Below are positions 15,832 to 24,014 of a stretch of 32,244 nucleotides of DNA, piece after piece. Positions within the stretch are counted from its first letter, which is position 1, and each line of letters starts with the position of its first letter. A program made the translations under genes and the position numbers. The stretch comes from JBAXQQ01 sp037131695 (GTDB lineage Bacteria > Armatimonadota > Hebobacteria > CAIYQO01). The DNA lies in the NCBI GenBank assembly GCA_964638715.1, contig CAZWZF010000057.1, forward strand, positions 1-32,244, read 5' to 3'. Below the pieces are notes generated by a model. The model saw only the letters and a list, made by a program, of their open reading frames with translations, was not told the origin of the DNA and made no database searches.

Positions 15832-16023
15832 GTCTGAACCACGGATTTAGAGGATTTTTGTTGATTTTAATGATTTGTAACGTCTACTTTCCATAAATAA
15901 TTCACCACAAAGAACGCAAAGAATTCACAAAGAGCACAAAGAAAGATAGGGGGTGGTCTGGTTTGCAGAAATAAACTTTTTTCCTGACAATCGTAAAAAA
16001 TCCTCTCAATCCGTGGTTCAGAC
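15832..16023. repeat. 192-bp element with 28-bp inverted ends, carrying a nested CACAAAG repeat
   Basis: Ends 15832-15859 (GTCTGAACCACGGATTTAGA...) and 15996-16023 are reverse complements with one mismatch. Inside, 15905-15942 is an exact copy of the 38-bp CACAAAGAACGCAAAG-type segment found again just outside at 16032-16069. There is no ORF of substance. Confidence 0.8.
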
Positions 16024-16031
16024 AAAAAATG

Positions 16032-16136
16032 CCACAAAGAACGCAAAGAATTCACAAAGAGCACAAAGAGAATAAATTAAGTGGATGAAAGTTTATTTTG
16101 TAATACATTTTTGTGTTCTTTGTGTTCTTTGTGGTT
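16032..16136. repeat. CACAAAG-type inverted repeat
   Basis: The 38-bp segment 16032-16069 (CCACAAAGAACGCAAAGAA...) is inverted at about 16109-16135 (TTTTGTGTTCTTTGTG...TGG). The same family appears in the middle of the 18204-18462 element and as a related CGCAGAG type at 30676-30748. These are dispersed imperfect palindromes with no coding content. Confidence 0.75.
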
Positions 16137-16179
16137 AAATAATTTTTATATACACAACCCGCCATCTCTCACCTGAATA

Positions 16180-16188
16180 TGCTATAAT
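16180..16188 (+). promoter_or_regulatory. Extended -10 promoter element of the YARHG gene
   Basis: TGCTATAAT is a perfect extended -10 element (TGnTATAAT) 31 bp before the ATG at 16219. No good -35 box is visible, which is normal for extended -10 promoters. AGGAG lies just before the ATG. Confidence 0.55.
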
Positions 16189-16218
16189 ATAACCATAAAT
16201 ATTTCATAGGAGAACGAA

Positions 16219-17307
16219 ATGATTAAAATCCTGACAATCTGCCTGATAGCACTGCTGATGCTTAATATCGCCGCTTTTACCCAAACCGTAAAGCCAACTT
16301 CCCCGCCGCAAAAAATCGACGGTTATATCTTCAAAAACAGCGATACTGTCCTGCTTACCGAATCAAATGTTTGCAACCTCGACTTGCGATTGCTGACCCT
16401 TGCCCGCAATGAAATATACGCCCGCCACGGCCACACCTTCAAAGACAAATCTCTGCAAGATTATTTCAACAACCGGAAATGGTACAAAATAGATACGAAA
16501 TATACCGGCAAATTATCTGATATTGAGTTGAAGAATGTGGGATTGATCAGCAAATTTGAAGCAATCTTTAAAAAAAATGAGACGTTATATCATTGGAAAC
16601 GGACAATATATAACGAGTCTAATTTTGATATTAATGGTGATGGGAAGATGGATAATATTAAATATACGGTTGAAAAAGGCAAACCTGACAGCATGGATAC
16701 TTACACTTTAACTATTAATGGTCTTACTATGAAAGAAAAAGAAGGTGGAGTGCAACGATTATTATATATCATTGATATTAATGAATATGATACCGTAAAG
16801 GAAATAGCCATTCAGGAATATGGGGATAGCGACTATTGGCATACTTCATTCTATTATTACAATGGGCAAAAAATAATTAAAATGGGCAAAATAGAAGGTC
16901 TATGTGGAACATATAAATGCCTGAATGGAAAAGGAACAGTGTATGGAACCACCAGATGTAATATACTTCAAACATGGGAATTTAAAGATGAATATAGATT
17001 AACTCCTAAACATTTGTTTGAACATGTAGATAAATCATACTATTTGGAAAATCAATTTAATCCGCATAAACCAGTAACAGTTTTAAAATCAATTAATTTA
17101 TATGAATCCACGAAAAGTAAAAAAGTGATCGTAAAGTTAAAAATTGGTGAAAAAGTAGATATTATCGGTGCTAATGACAAAGGATGGTGTCTTCTGGAAA
17201 CAACAACTGGCATATCTGGCTGGTTAGCTGTAGATAAAGATAATAAAGTTAAAGAATTGGGGATAAATGCTCAGCAGGTTTTCGAAGGTTTAATTATAGC
17301 TGATTAG
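16219..17307 (+). CDS. Exported YARHG-domain protein with C-terminal SH3-like domain
   Basis: This 362-residue protein begins with a signal peptide ('ILTICLIALLMLNIAAF', cleavage near residue 20). Residues about 52-95 form a YARHG domain, named for the motif seen here: 'LTLARNEIYARHGHTFKDKSLQDYF', an extracellular domain of unknown function. Residues 125-140 include 'DINGDGKMDN', an EF-hand-like calcium-loop pattern as in VCBS/dockerin-type repeats. The C-terminal 70 residues ('VTVLKSINLYESTKSKKVIVKLKIGEKVDIIGANDKGWCLLETTTGISGWLAVD') look like a bacterial SH3 domain, often a cell-wall-binding module. The gene is monocistronic with its own extended -10 promoter. It is probably a periplasmic or envelope protein of unknown function. 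Confidence 0.82.
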   Translation: MIKILTICLIALLMLNIAAFTQTVKPTSPPQKIDGYIFKNSDTVLLTESNVCNLDLRLLTLARNEIYARHGHTFKDKSLQDYFNNRKWYKIDTKYTGKLSDIELKNVGLISKFEAIFKKNETLYHWKRTIYNESNFDINGDGKMDNIKYTVEKGKPDSMDTYTLTINGLTMKEKEGGVQRLLYIIDINEYDTVKEIAIQEYGDSDYWHTSFYYYNGQKIIKMGKIEGLCGTYKCLNGKGTVYGTTRCNILQTWEFKDEYRLTPKHLFEHVDKSYYLENQFNPHKPVTVLKSINLYESTKSKKVIVKLKIGEKVDIIGANDKGWCLLETTTGISGWLAVDKDNKVKELGINAQQVFEGLIIAD

Positions 17308-17327
17308 CCAGCATTTCTGCCGGATTA

Positions 17328-17356
17328 GCCGGGCTTCACCCATTTCCATACGGTGA
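17328..17356. repeat. Half-copy of the GTCACCGTA palindromic element
   Basis: GCCGGGCT (17328-17335) followed by TTTCCATACGGTGACA reproduces one arm of the elements at 10338-10467 and 18204-18462, but no matching second arm lies nearby. It follows the YARHG gene stop, so it may be a remnant or a solo half used as a transcription stop. Confidence 0.65.
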
Positions 17357-17403
17357 CAGAATTTATTGCCTGATACTGAAAAATAATTTTTAATTATTCA
17401 TTT

Positions 17404-18123
17404 TTAATTATTAATTACCCTCGTCAGCGCCGCCTTGATATCTCCCACACAAACGCCGCCGTGGTAGCACACAATCTTTTCGATGTCGTAATTCAGTAGC
17501 GACTGCACGGATTTCATTGCGGCTGCTATGTCCAAGGTATAATCGATGTTGGGTGATCCCAATATGCCATCTCTTGCGGTCAGCGCGTCACCAGATACCA
17601 GCGTTTTGAATTCCTGCAGGTACGGGGAGATATGACCGGGCATGTGGCCGGGGGTGGGTATTATCTTTATCCCCCCGCAAAAATGGAGCACTTCGTTTGC
17701 GTTTACAACCACATCCACCTCGACCGGTTTGACCGACGCGAACATCGCCTGCACTCGCCGCGAGCCTTCCTTTTGTTCATCCGGCAGCGAATCATATTTC
17801 GCCTCAAACTGCTGCAGCCGCAGCGACTTCTTTTCGCCAGCAATATACGGTGCCTGTTCTTCAGAAGCGTAAACTTTCACCTGGGGGTACGCCGCCTTAA
17901 ACTCCGCCAGTGCTCCAATATGGTCAAAATCATGATGGGTAATGACAATCCGGGTCAACCCGGCGAGATCAACCCTCGCTTTTTCCGCCGCCGCCTTCAC
18001 ATTCGGCAAATACCCGGGATACCCGCAATCAAACAAAACAACATCCCGCTCATCTTCCAGCACCACCGGATAAATAGAATTGCCATTAGCGGATTCGACT
18101 TTTAATATGTATAGCTTTGTCAT
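17404..18123 (-). CDS. Metallo-beta-lactamase-fold hydrolase
   Basis: This 239-residue protein has the MBL-fold metal-binding pattern: 'ITHHDFDHIGA' (about residue 61), 'IPTPGHMPGH' (about 155), 'LVSGDAL' (about 173) and 'CYHGG' near the end. In the first motif the usual HxHxDH is HxDxDH, a variant known in several MBL subfamilies. Substrates cannot be told from sequence; thioester, lactone and phosphodiester hydrolases share this fold. It is cytoplasmic, with no signal peptide. The start ATG 18123 has AAAGGATATC upstream. It is transcribed alone. Confidence 0.85.
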   Translation of the reverse strand: MTKLYILKVESANGNSIYPVVLEDERDVVLFDCGYPGYLPNVKAAAEKARVDLAGLTRIVITHHDFDHIGALAEFKAAYPQVKVYASEEQAPYIAGEKKSLRLQQFEAKYDSLPDEQKEGSRRVQAMFASVKPVEVDVVVNANEVLHFCGGIKIIPTPGHMPGHISPYLQEFKTLVSGDALTARDGILGSPNIDYTLDIAAAMKSVQSLLNYDIEKIVCYHGGVCVGDIKAALTRVINN

Positions 18124-18203
18124 GATGATATCCTTTGTGAGTTTTTATTTATTATACACAGATTTTTGAATTTGTTAGTAGAAAGATGATATTTTTTATG
18201 TAT

Positions 18204-18462
18204 AGTCACCGTTTGGAACTGGGTGGGAGCCCGGCGATACCAGCTAATTATTGATAGTTTTTATTGTTATTATGTCTAATGTGGATTTCACCCACAATCC
18301 AACATTATTCACCGCGAAAGAACACAAGGAACACAAAGAGTAATTTATAAAATCTTCTTTTGCGGTCTTTGCGTTCCTTCGCGGTGAATATCTTCTTAAT
18401 CTGTTTATAATAAGGTATGCTACCGAGTGAGCCGGGCTCCCGCCCAGTTCCAAACGGTGACT
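18204..18462. repeat. 259-bp palindromic element with 32-bp arms, carrying a nested CACCGCGAAAG repeat
   Basis: Arms 18204-18235 (AGTCACCGTTTGGAAC...GCCCGGC) and 18431-18462 are reverse complements with one mismatch. The family matches 10338-10467, but at the variable positions the two arms change together, so pairing is kept. In the centre, 18308-18340 and 18362-18388 form another inverted repeat of the CACAAAG type. No gene lies inside. Confidence 0.85.
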
Positions 18463-18493
18463 GTTATTATTAACAGTTGTATCTTTTTTTATT

Positions 18494-18709
18494 TTACCCT
18501 TTCACCACAACCCGTCTACCCTCTATCCCCAACATCCCCGCACCGCAGAAGGCGGGGATCAGCGCGGGGTGGATGTTCATGATGCGGTTGGGGAACGCGT
18601 TTATCAGCGGGGCAGTTACTACGCGCATGAAACCCGCCATTACCACCAGGTCGACGTTGTGGGATTTCATTTCTGCTGCCAGCACCGCGCTGTAGGCGTC
18701 GCAGCCCGG
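18494..18709 (-). pseudogene. purN: Fragment of phosphoribosylglycinamide formyltransferase (purN)
   Basis: The open frame on the minus strand reads GCDAYSAVLAAEMK...VDLVVMAGFMRVVTAPLINAFP...MNIHPALIPAFCG, which matches the middle of PurN, including the 'NIHP(S/A)L(L/I)PAF' motif with the catalytic His. The enzyme needs about 190 residues; only about 70 remain. The N-terminal GAR/Rossmann part is replaced upstream by a dispersed repeat (18712-18748) and an in-frame stop, and the C-terminal part is lost after 'GMLG', near the end of a palindromic element at 18462. It is a remnant and cannot act in purine synthesis. The working copy must lie elsewhere. Confidence 0.75.
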
Positions 18710-18711
18710 CT

Positions 18712-18748
18712 ATCCCGGGGAACGGCAATCTCCTGATTGGCAAGTGGT
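18712..18748. repeat. Dispersed GATTGGC hairpin repeat, copy 1
   Basis: The 37-bp sequence here (ATCCCGGGGAACGGCAATCT...GGCAAGTGGT) matches 28936-28971 apart from two substitutions and one extra G. The core CAATCTCCTGATTG forms a small hairpin. It borders the purN fragment. Confidence 0.7.
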
Positions 18749-18766
18749 TAAAATTTGAGATAACAA

Positions 18767-18961
18767 TTATCTCAAATCAATATCATAACTCGTTTCTTTG
18801 GAATAACAGCAAAACTTGAAATTAATGAGGTATATAATAGAATAGAAAATCACATTGTCATATAAAAACTCAACATCGAAAAGCAGTTTACCTATAAGGC
18901 AAATAATTTCAAATGATACTGTCGCTATAAAAATTATACGGAATAGTTTGCGCATATTCAT
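18767..18961 (-). CDS. Small membrane protein, unknown function
   Basis: A 64-residue frame from ATG 18961 has two hydrophobic segments (about 7-26, 'FRIIFIATVSFEIICLIGKL', and 34-48, 'YDNVIFYSIIYLINF') and a polar end. AGGAT lies about 9 nt upstream. I recognise no family. It sits between the purN fragment and the signalling locus and its AT content resembles the latter. It could be a real two-helix protein or a remnant. Confidence 0.45.
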   Translation of the reverse strand: MNMRKLFRIIFIATVSFEIICLIGKLLFDVEFLYDNVIFYSIIYLINFKFCCYSKETSYDIDLR

Positions 18962-19268
18962 TTTATTTATCCTGATTGTTATATTATAGCATATTTATTA
19001 AATTGATATGACTTTGCTTCCTAATGTTATTAAGGAATTATGCCCTTACAGGGTGTAAACATTTTAATGTAAAATGGTCCCACAGCGATTGCCGTGGGCT
19101 ATGGAATTGTTTACAATTAATAACGGATATTGCATGGTTAAAAATAATATCATTTCAAAAAAATTAACAGGTTTTTCTAAAATTTACACTGAATAACAAA
19201 TACTCTCCATCCCTTTTCAAAATCGTTCATAATAAATTATCAAATCACAAATATTAAAAATATTTGTG
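18962..19268. other. Intergenic region with short hairpins
   Basis: This stretch has no gene I can support. CCCAC...GTGGG (19079-19097) is a small stem of the dispersed type. AATCACAAATATT (19243-19255) and AATATTTGTGATT (19259-19271) are exact 13-bp inverted arms with a 3-nt gap, followed by a T-rich run, so this may be an AT-rich terminator or an operator ahead of the response regulator gene. Confidence 0.5.
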
Positions 19269-19395
19269 ATTATTTTTTTCTTAATAATAATGAAACATTA
19301 ACTTAATTTAGTGGCGGTATATTAAGGTACTTAATAAAGAAATATCGTTTTCAGCATCATGAAAAATGTAAGAATTTTATAAGGGGAAGGTAAAG
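19269..19395 (+). promoter_or_regulatory. Leader shared by the response regulator and the second EAL gene, copy 1
   Basis: The sequence from ATTATTTTTTTCTTAAT to the start codon aligns with 21926-22055: shared blocks include TTTCTTAAT.ATAA.GAAAC, TTGG/GTGG..GTATATTAA, AAAGA.ATATC and TTTTCAGCAT..ATGAAAAA. The last block forms a small hairpin before the ribosome binding site (AAGGGGAAGG here). TATATT (19318-19323) may be the -10. Shared leaders suggest shared regulation. Confidence 0.6.
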
Positions 19396-19953
19396 ATGTT
19401 AAACAATAAAAGCAGCTACCCTCAGTTACCAGATGGCATAAATATGATGTCATCAGAAAAACTTCTTGAATCATTTTCTACTGCTGCAGGTGCGGATAAA
19501 GGAACTGGACTTGATTTGTCAATGGACTATGAATCTTTCAGATATCATGAGAATCAATATCTATTAAAGGAAGTGCCATACTTACTGAGTAAAAAAACCA
19601 TTTTATTGGTAGAAGATGAAAAAGCAATTTTGACGACATTAAAAATCTTGCTTGAAAAAAAAGGCTTTACGGTACTTGGTGCTAATACTCCAGGATTGGC
19701 AATTCGCATTGCATGCGAATATGATGGTGAGATTCATTTGTTGATTAGTGATGTAGAAATGCCTGAAATGAATGGTTGTGAAATGTATAAGAATCTGCAT
19801 AAACTGTATCCAGACATGAAAAGCATTTTCATGTCCGGGTATAACGCTAATATAGTTTCTCATCATGGGATAACAGCAGAAGATACACATTTTTTACAAA
19901 AGCCTTTTTCTTCAGATGAATTGGCAATTAAAGTTAAATGTGCACTTAACTAA
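19396..19953 (+). CDS. Single-domain response regulator with N-terminal extension
   Basis: This 185-residue protein has a receiver domain from about residue 63 to the end: 'TILLVEDEKAILTTLKILLE' with the acidic pair, the phospho-acceptor Asp in 'LLISDVEMPEMNG' (about 115), the switch Ser in 'SIFMSGYNA' and the Lys in 'FLQKPFSSDEL'. No output domain follows, so it probably acts by protein contact or as a phosphate sink. The first 60 residues have no recognisable domain. The start ATG has AAGGGGAAGG upstream. It is followed after 83 bp by an EAL-CBS-GGDEF gene, which suggests that phosphorylation state controls c-di-GMP turnover. No histidine kinase is in the window. Confidence 0.85.
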   Translation: MLNNKSSYPQLPDGINMMSSEKLLESFSTAAGADKGTGLDLSMDYESFRYHENQYLLKEVPYLLSKKTILLVEDEKAILTTLKILLEKKGFTVLGANTPGLAIRIACEYDGEIHLLISDVEMPEMNGCEMYKNLHKLYPDMKSIFMSGYNANIVSHHGITAEDTHFLQKPFSSDELAIKVKCALN

Positions 19954-20036
19954 GAAAGTATACTAACCGAATATTAATATTATATTAACATGATGTTTAC
20001 ACATGATATGGAATATAACAACAGTAGGTAAATCGA

Positions 20037-21881
20037 TTGAGTGATATCTTTACAACTATTCCCGATGAAGCTGTTGATGATGAAACGTTATCCGCCATTC
20101 TTAGCAGTCTCATTAATACGAATGATATCCGAACTGTATTTCAACCGATTGTTCTTTTAACAACTGGTGAAATATTTGGATATGAAGCATTATCACGCGG
20201 ACCTGCCAACACTTTTCTTGAACCCCCTATGTCACTTTTTGCGGCAGCAGCAAAAATTAATATGACTTGGGAAATAGAATTTGAATGTCTGAAACTCGCT
20301 ATAAACCGTTTTGCTGAACAAAATCATAAAAAGACACATCTTTTTCTAAATATAAGTCCATTTATTATCCAGGACAATCGTTTTTACGAAGCTATAAATG
20401 TGTATGAGTTAGCATTAAAAGGTCTTACTCCAGAAAATATTATATTTGAAATAACTGAACAAGTAGAAATAACAAACCCGAAAGCATTTCGTGAGTTGCT
20501 TGATTTTTACCGGCATCTGGATTTTAAATTTGCAGTAGATGATGTCGGTGACGGATATGCCGGATTATCACTTATCAGTAAAATAAATCCTCACTATCTT
20601 AAAATTGATAAGGGATTGATTAAAGATATCGCACACGATCCATTGCGTCAGCATTTGGTTCGCTCAATTGCATCTTTTACCACTGGAATGGGAATGGGTT
20701 TGGTAGCTGAAGGTTTAGAAAATGAAGATGATTTAAACTGTGTTTGTTCACTTGGAGTAAGTTATGGCCAGGGATATTTGCTGGGATACCCAGTTCCGAA
20801 ACTGGCACATTTAGATGAAAAAATCCAGGAATGGCTTTCTGTTAAGGCAAAGGGAAACATTTCATTAACATCCGGTATACGAGTTGGCTCAGTGTGTAGA
20901 ACCATACCACCGATATCCCCCGATATGACTGTTAAAGAACTCAGCACAGAATGGCATTCTAAAGATTATGATACCTGCAAACCTGTAATAGATAAAGGTG
21001 TTCCTTTGGGACTCATAATGCGAGACTCACTTTTTTCAAGGCTTGCAACTCCTTATGGATATAGTCTATATTCGAGAAAAAATGTAAAATCCATAATGGA
21101 ACCCGATCCGCTTATCATCGAACAAGATGTTAGTGTAGAAATTGCTGCTGTAAAAGCATTAGCCAGACCGGAATCGAGAACTTATGAAAATATAATAGTT
21201 ACAGACCGTGGTCGTTATTATGGTTTAGTAACTTTAAAAGATTTACTATCTCATCTTACCGCACAAAGTTTAGCCCGTGCACACACTGCAAATCCTCTCA
21301 CTGGTCTGCCGGGAAATCCAGTAATTCAATCTGAATTAACACGTGTTTTGGCTACCAGATTGCCATTTAATCTGTGTTACTGCGACCTTGATAATTTTAA
21401 GGCTTTTAATGATGCGTATGGATTTACCAGGGGTGATGCTGTTATTCAATCTTTGTCAAACATACTCCAGGAAACTTTTGGTCCACAATCTGATACGCCC
21501 GCATTTGTCGGACATATTGGAGGAGATGATTTCATTATACTCAGTGATAATCCTATGCCGGTAGAAGTGCTTGAAAAAGTTTTGAAAACATTTGATACCA
21601 ATATTCCAATATATTATGACCAGGATGCACGGGAACGCGGGTCAATAGAAGCAATCAATCGTCAGGGAGAAAAGATTAGTTTACCTTTATGCTCTCTTTC
21701 GATTGCTGTTGTTGCTTTTGAGAATGGTCCTTTTGCTACACCGCAATCCCTTACTCAGCGAGCTGCAGAAGTAAAACACCGTTGTAAGGCAGTGCCGGGA
21801 AGCTGCATTTGTTTTGACCAGCGCCATTACAACTTTAACCCTTTCGGATCAGCCAGTCATGAAATTGATAATAATAATTGA
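20037..21881 (+). CDS. EAL-CBS-CBS-GGDEF c-di-GMP signalling protein 1
   Basis: This 614-residue cytoplasmic protein starts at TTG 20037 (TTG AGT GAT). The EAL phosphodiesterase domain covers about residues 30-255 with its catalytic set: E50 ('YEALSRGP'), N105, E138, D168/D169 ('VDDVGDGYAGL'), K189, E225 ('AEGLE') and Q245 ('GQGY'). Two CBS modules follow (about 285-408), including 'KPVIDKGVPLGLIMRDSLF' and 'NIIVTDRGRYYGLVTLKDLL', which often bind nucleotides. The GGDEF domain is last (about 415-600), with 'ANPLTGLPGN' and 'HIGGDDF' at 493-499, so the fourth residue is Asp in place of Glu; no RxxD inhibitory site is seen. The order EAL first, GGDEF last is less usual than GGDEF-EAL. Hydrolysis of c-di-GMP is likely; synthesis is uncertain. 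A close paralogue follows. Confidence 0.9.
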   Translation: MSDIFTTIPDEAVDDETLSAILSSLINTNDIRTVFQPIVLLTTGEIFGYEALSRGPANTFLEPPMSLFAAAAKINMTWEIEFECLKLAINRFAEQNHKKTHLFLNISPFIIQDNRFYEAINVYELALKGLTPENIIFEITEQVEITNPKAFRELLDFYRHLDFKFAVDDVGDGYAGLSLISKINPHYLKIDKGLIKDIAHDPLRQHLVRSIASFTTGMGMGLVAEGLENEDDLNCVCSLGVSYGQGYLLGYPVPKLAHLDEKIQEWLSVKAKGNISLTSGIRVGSVCRTIPPISPDMTVKELSTEWHSKDYDTCKPVIDKGVPLGLIMRDSLFSRLATPYGYSLYSRKNVKSIMEPDPLIIEQDVSVEIAAVKALARPESRTYENIIVTDRGRYYGLVTLKDLLSHLTAQSLARAHTANPLTGLPGNPVIQSELTRVLATRLPFNLCYCDLDNFKAFNDAYGFTRGDAVIQSLSNILQETFGPQSDTPAFVGHIGGDDFIILSDNPMPVEVLEKVLKTFDTNIPIYYDQDARERGSIEAINRQGEKISLPLCSLSIAVVAFENGPFATPQSLTQRAAEVKHRCKAVPGSCICFDQRHYNFNPFGSASHEIDNNN

Positions 21882-21925
21882 AAAATGCAACTTGAATTGT
21901 ATAAATAACATAAAAACTATATACA

Positions 21926-22055
21926 ATTATTTTTTCTTAATTATAACGAAACACAAACCTAATTTATTGGTAGTATATTAAAAATATCAACAAAATAAAG
22001 AGATATCACTTTTCAGCATTGATGAAAAAGTGAAAATATTTCAAGGAAGCTAAAA
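21926..22055 (+). promoter_or_regulatory. Shared leader, copy 2
   Basis: This region matches the leader at 19269-19395. TATATT lies at 21974-21979, and CACTTTT (22007-22013) pairs with AAAAGTG (22026-22032) just before the CAAGGAAGC ribosome binding site. It is the whole intergenic space before the second EAL gene except the first 44 bp. Confidence 0.6.
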
Positions 22056-23891
22056 ATGTTAATTGAAAATACTGAACTCGTCACAATGTTACATGAAATT
22101 TTGAGTACAAAGGCTATCCGTACAGTATTCCAACCAATTGTTCATTTAACATCAGGCGAAGTCTTCGGATATGAAGCACTCTCTCGCGGTCCAGTGGGCA
22201 GTCCTTTCGAATCGCCATTAGCTCTATTTTCAGCCGCTTCACAACTTGACATGACATGGGAAGTTGAATATGAGTGCCTTCAACTTGCCATCACTCGATT
22301 TGCTGCTCAAGATCCGAAAACGCTGCTTTTTCTAAATATGAGTCCAACTATTGTTCAGGATTCGCGATTTTATGATGGTATTACTACACAACAATTATCA
22401 GAAGTGTCTTTAACTTCAGAACAATTAGTATTTGAAATAACTGAACAAGTAGCAGTAACTAACCATACTGCCTTTCGCAACTTGCTTGATCATTATCGAC
22501 ATCAGGGGTTTAAGCTGGCCATTGATGATGTTGGTGACGGCTATGCCGGGTTGTCGCTTATCAGCAAGGTAAACCCGCATTACTTAAAACTTGATATCGG
22601 TCTGATTAAAGGTATCGCTCATGACCCGTTGCGCCAGCATTTAGTTCGTTCCCTGGCATCTTTTGCTACTGGCATGGGAATGGGGATAATTGCTGAAGGA
22701 TTGGAAAACGAGGATGACCTAAACTGTGTCTCTTCACTTGGCATACATTATGGCCAGGGATATTTACTGGCATACCCTAATGCGGAAACATTACCTTTAG
22801 ATACAGCAATGAGTGAAAGACTTTCAGCTAAAGGACGTTGTGGAATGCTTTTAAACCCTGGTATTAGACTTGGTGCAGTATGCCGAACAGTACCTTATCT
22901 GTTGCCCGAAATAGCAGTAAAAGACCTTTGTTCTGAATGGCATGTCAATGATACTTTTGCTGGTAAACCAATTATACAAGATGGTTATCCCATTGGACTC
23001 ATCATGCGGGATTCACTTTTCGCACGTCTCGCAACACCTTATGGATATAGCCTGTATTCACACAGAAATGTTACATCTGTTATGGAATCTGAGCCATTAA
23101 TTCTTGAGCAGGATATTAGCGTGGAAACTGCCGCTTTAAAAGCGTTGGCACTGCCAGAATCACGCACATATGAACATATGATAGTTACCGATCAGGGACG
23201 TTATCTTGGAATGGTAACTTTAAAAGATTTACTTTCTCACATGACCACCCAAAGTCTGGCGCGAGCACACACTGCAAATCCACTCACCGGATTGCCGGGC
23301 AACCCGATTATTCATTCCGAATTAGCAAGGGTATTGGCAACCGGCTTACCATTTAACCTTTGCTATTGCGATCTTGATCATTTTAAAACCTTTAATGACG
23401 CTTATGGATTTACCCGGGGTGATGCAGTTATTCAGTCATTGGCAACCATATTACAAGATTTATTCGGTCCTCAGTCAGAAACGCCTGCATTTATCGGGCA
23501 TATTGGCGGCGATGATTTTGTAATTATTTCAGATTATCCGCTTCCAAATACAATACTGGAAAAAGTGCTCTTGACTTTTGATGCTAATATACCAATTTAT
23601 TATGATCATGACGCGCGCGAACGCGGATCGATAGAGTCAATAAATCGCAAAGGGGAAGTTGTACAACAGCCTTTATGTTCATTGTCAATTGCGGTTGTTA
23701 CCGCTGATAATGGCCCCTTTTCAACGCCCCAATCATTAACTCAAAGAGCCGCCGAAGTGAAGCACCGCTGCAAAGCGCTGCCAGGAAGTTGTATCTGCTA
23801 TGATCAGCGCCGCAATAATATAAATCCCTTGGATTCAATTGAAAATTATGTTAATTTTACTAACGAAGTGAATTTGCCAGCTTTAGTATAA
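22056..23891 (+). CDS. EAL-CBS-CBS-GGDEF c-di-GMP signalling protein 2
   Basis: This 611-residue protein is a tandem paralogue of the preceding one, alike through its whole length with roughly two thirds of residues the same by eye. It keeps the EAL residues ('YEALSRGP', 'LNMSPTIVQD', 'FEITEQVAV', 'IDDVGDGYAGL', 'LKLDIGL', 'AEGLENED', 'GQGY'), the CBS pair ('IQDGYPIGLIMRDSLFARL', 'MIVTDQGRYLGMVTLKDLL') and the GGDEF domain with 'HIGGDDF'. Start ATG 22056 with CAAGGAAGC upstream. The gene is separated from the first copy by 174 bp and has its own leader, so it can be transcribed separately. The copies differ mostly in their N-termini and in the EAL-CBS linker. Sequence suggests duplication followed by divergence. 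Confidence 0.9.
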   Translation: MLIENTELVTMLHEILSTKAIRTVFQPIVHLTSGEVFGYEALSRGPVGSPFESPLALFSAASQLDMTWEVEYECLQLAITRFAAQDPKTLLFLNMSPTIVQDSRFYDGITTQQLSEVSLTSEQLVFEITEQVAVTNHTAFRNLLDHYRHQGFKLAIDDVGDGYAGLSLISKVNPHYLKLDIGLIKGIAHDPLRQHLVRSLASFATGMGMGIIAEGLENEDDLNCVSSLGIHYGQGYLLAYPNAETLPLDTAMSERLSAKGRCGMLLNPGIRLGAVCRTVPYLLPEIAVKDLCSEWHVNDTFAGKPIIQDGYPIGLIMRDSLFARLATPYGYSLYSHRNVTSVMESEPLILEQDISVETAALKALALPESRTYEHMIVTDQGRYLGMVTLKDLLSHMTTQSLARAHTANPLTGLPGNPIIHSELARVLATGLPFNLCYCDLDHFKTFNDAYGFTRGDAVIQSLATILQDLFGPQSETPAFIGHIGGDDFVIISDYPLPNTILEKVLLTFDANIPIYYDHDARERGSIESINRKGEVVQQPLCSLSIAVVTADNGPFSTPQSLTQRAAEVKHRCKALPGSCICYDQRRNNINPLDSIENYVNFTNEVNLPALV

Positions 23892-24014
23892 AAAAAATAA
23901 AAAAATCTCAAATTCATGGAACCTTTTTTCATTTTGCAACCACTAATAAGGAAAATACGTATCATTTATGTGAAAACACAACACAGTGGAAACACAAGAA
24001 AAAAGGAGAAAACA

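Noticed and set aside
15832..16140. CRISPR array, suggested by repeated CACAAAG segments
   Set aside because: The repeats are short, irregular and partly inverted, with no spacers of constant length and no cas genes.
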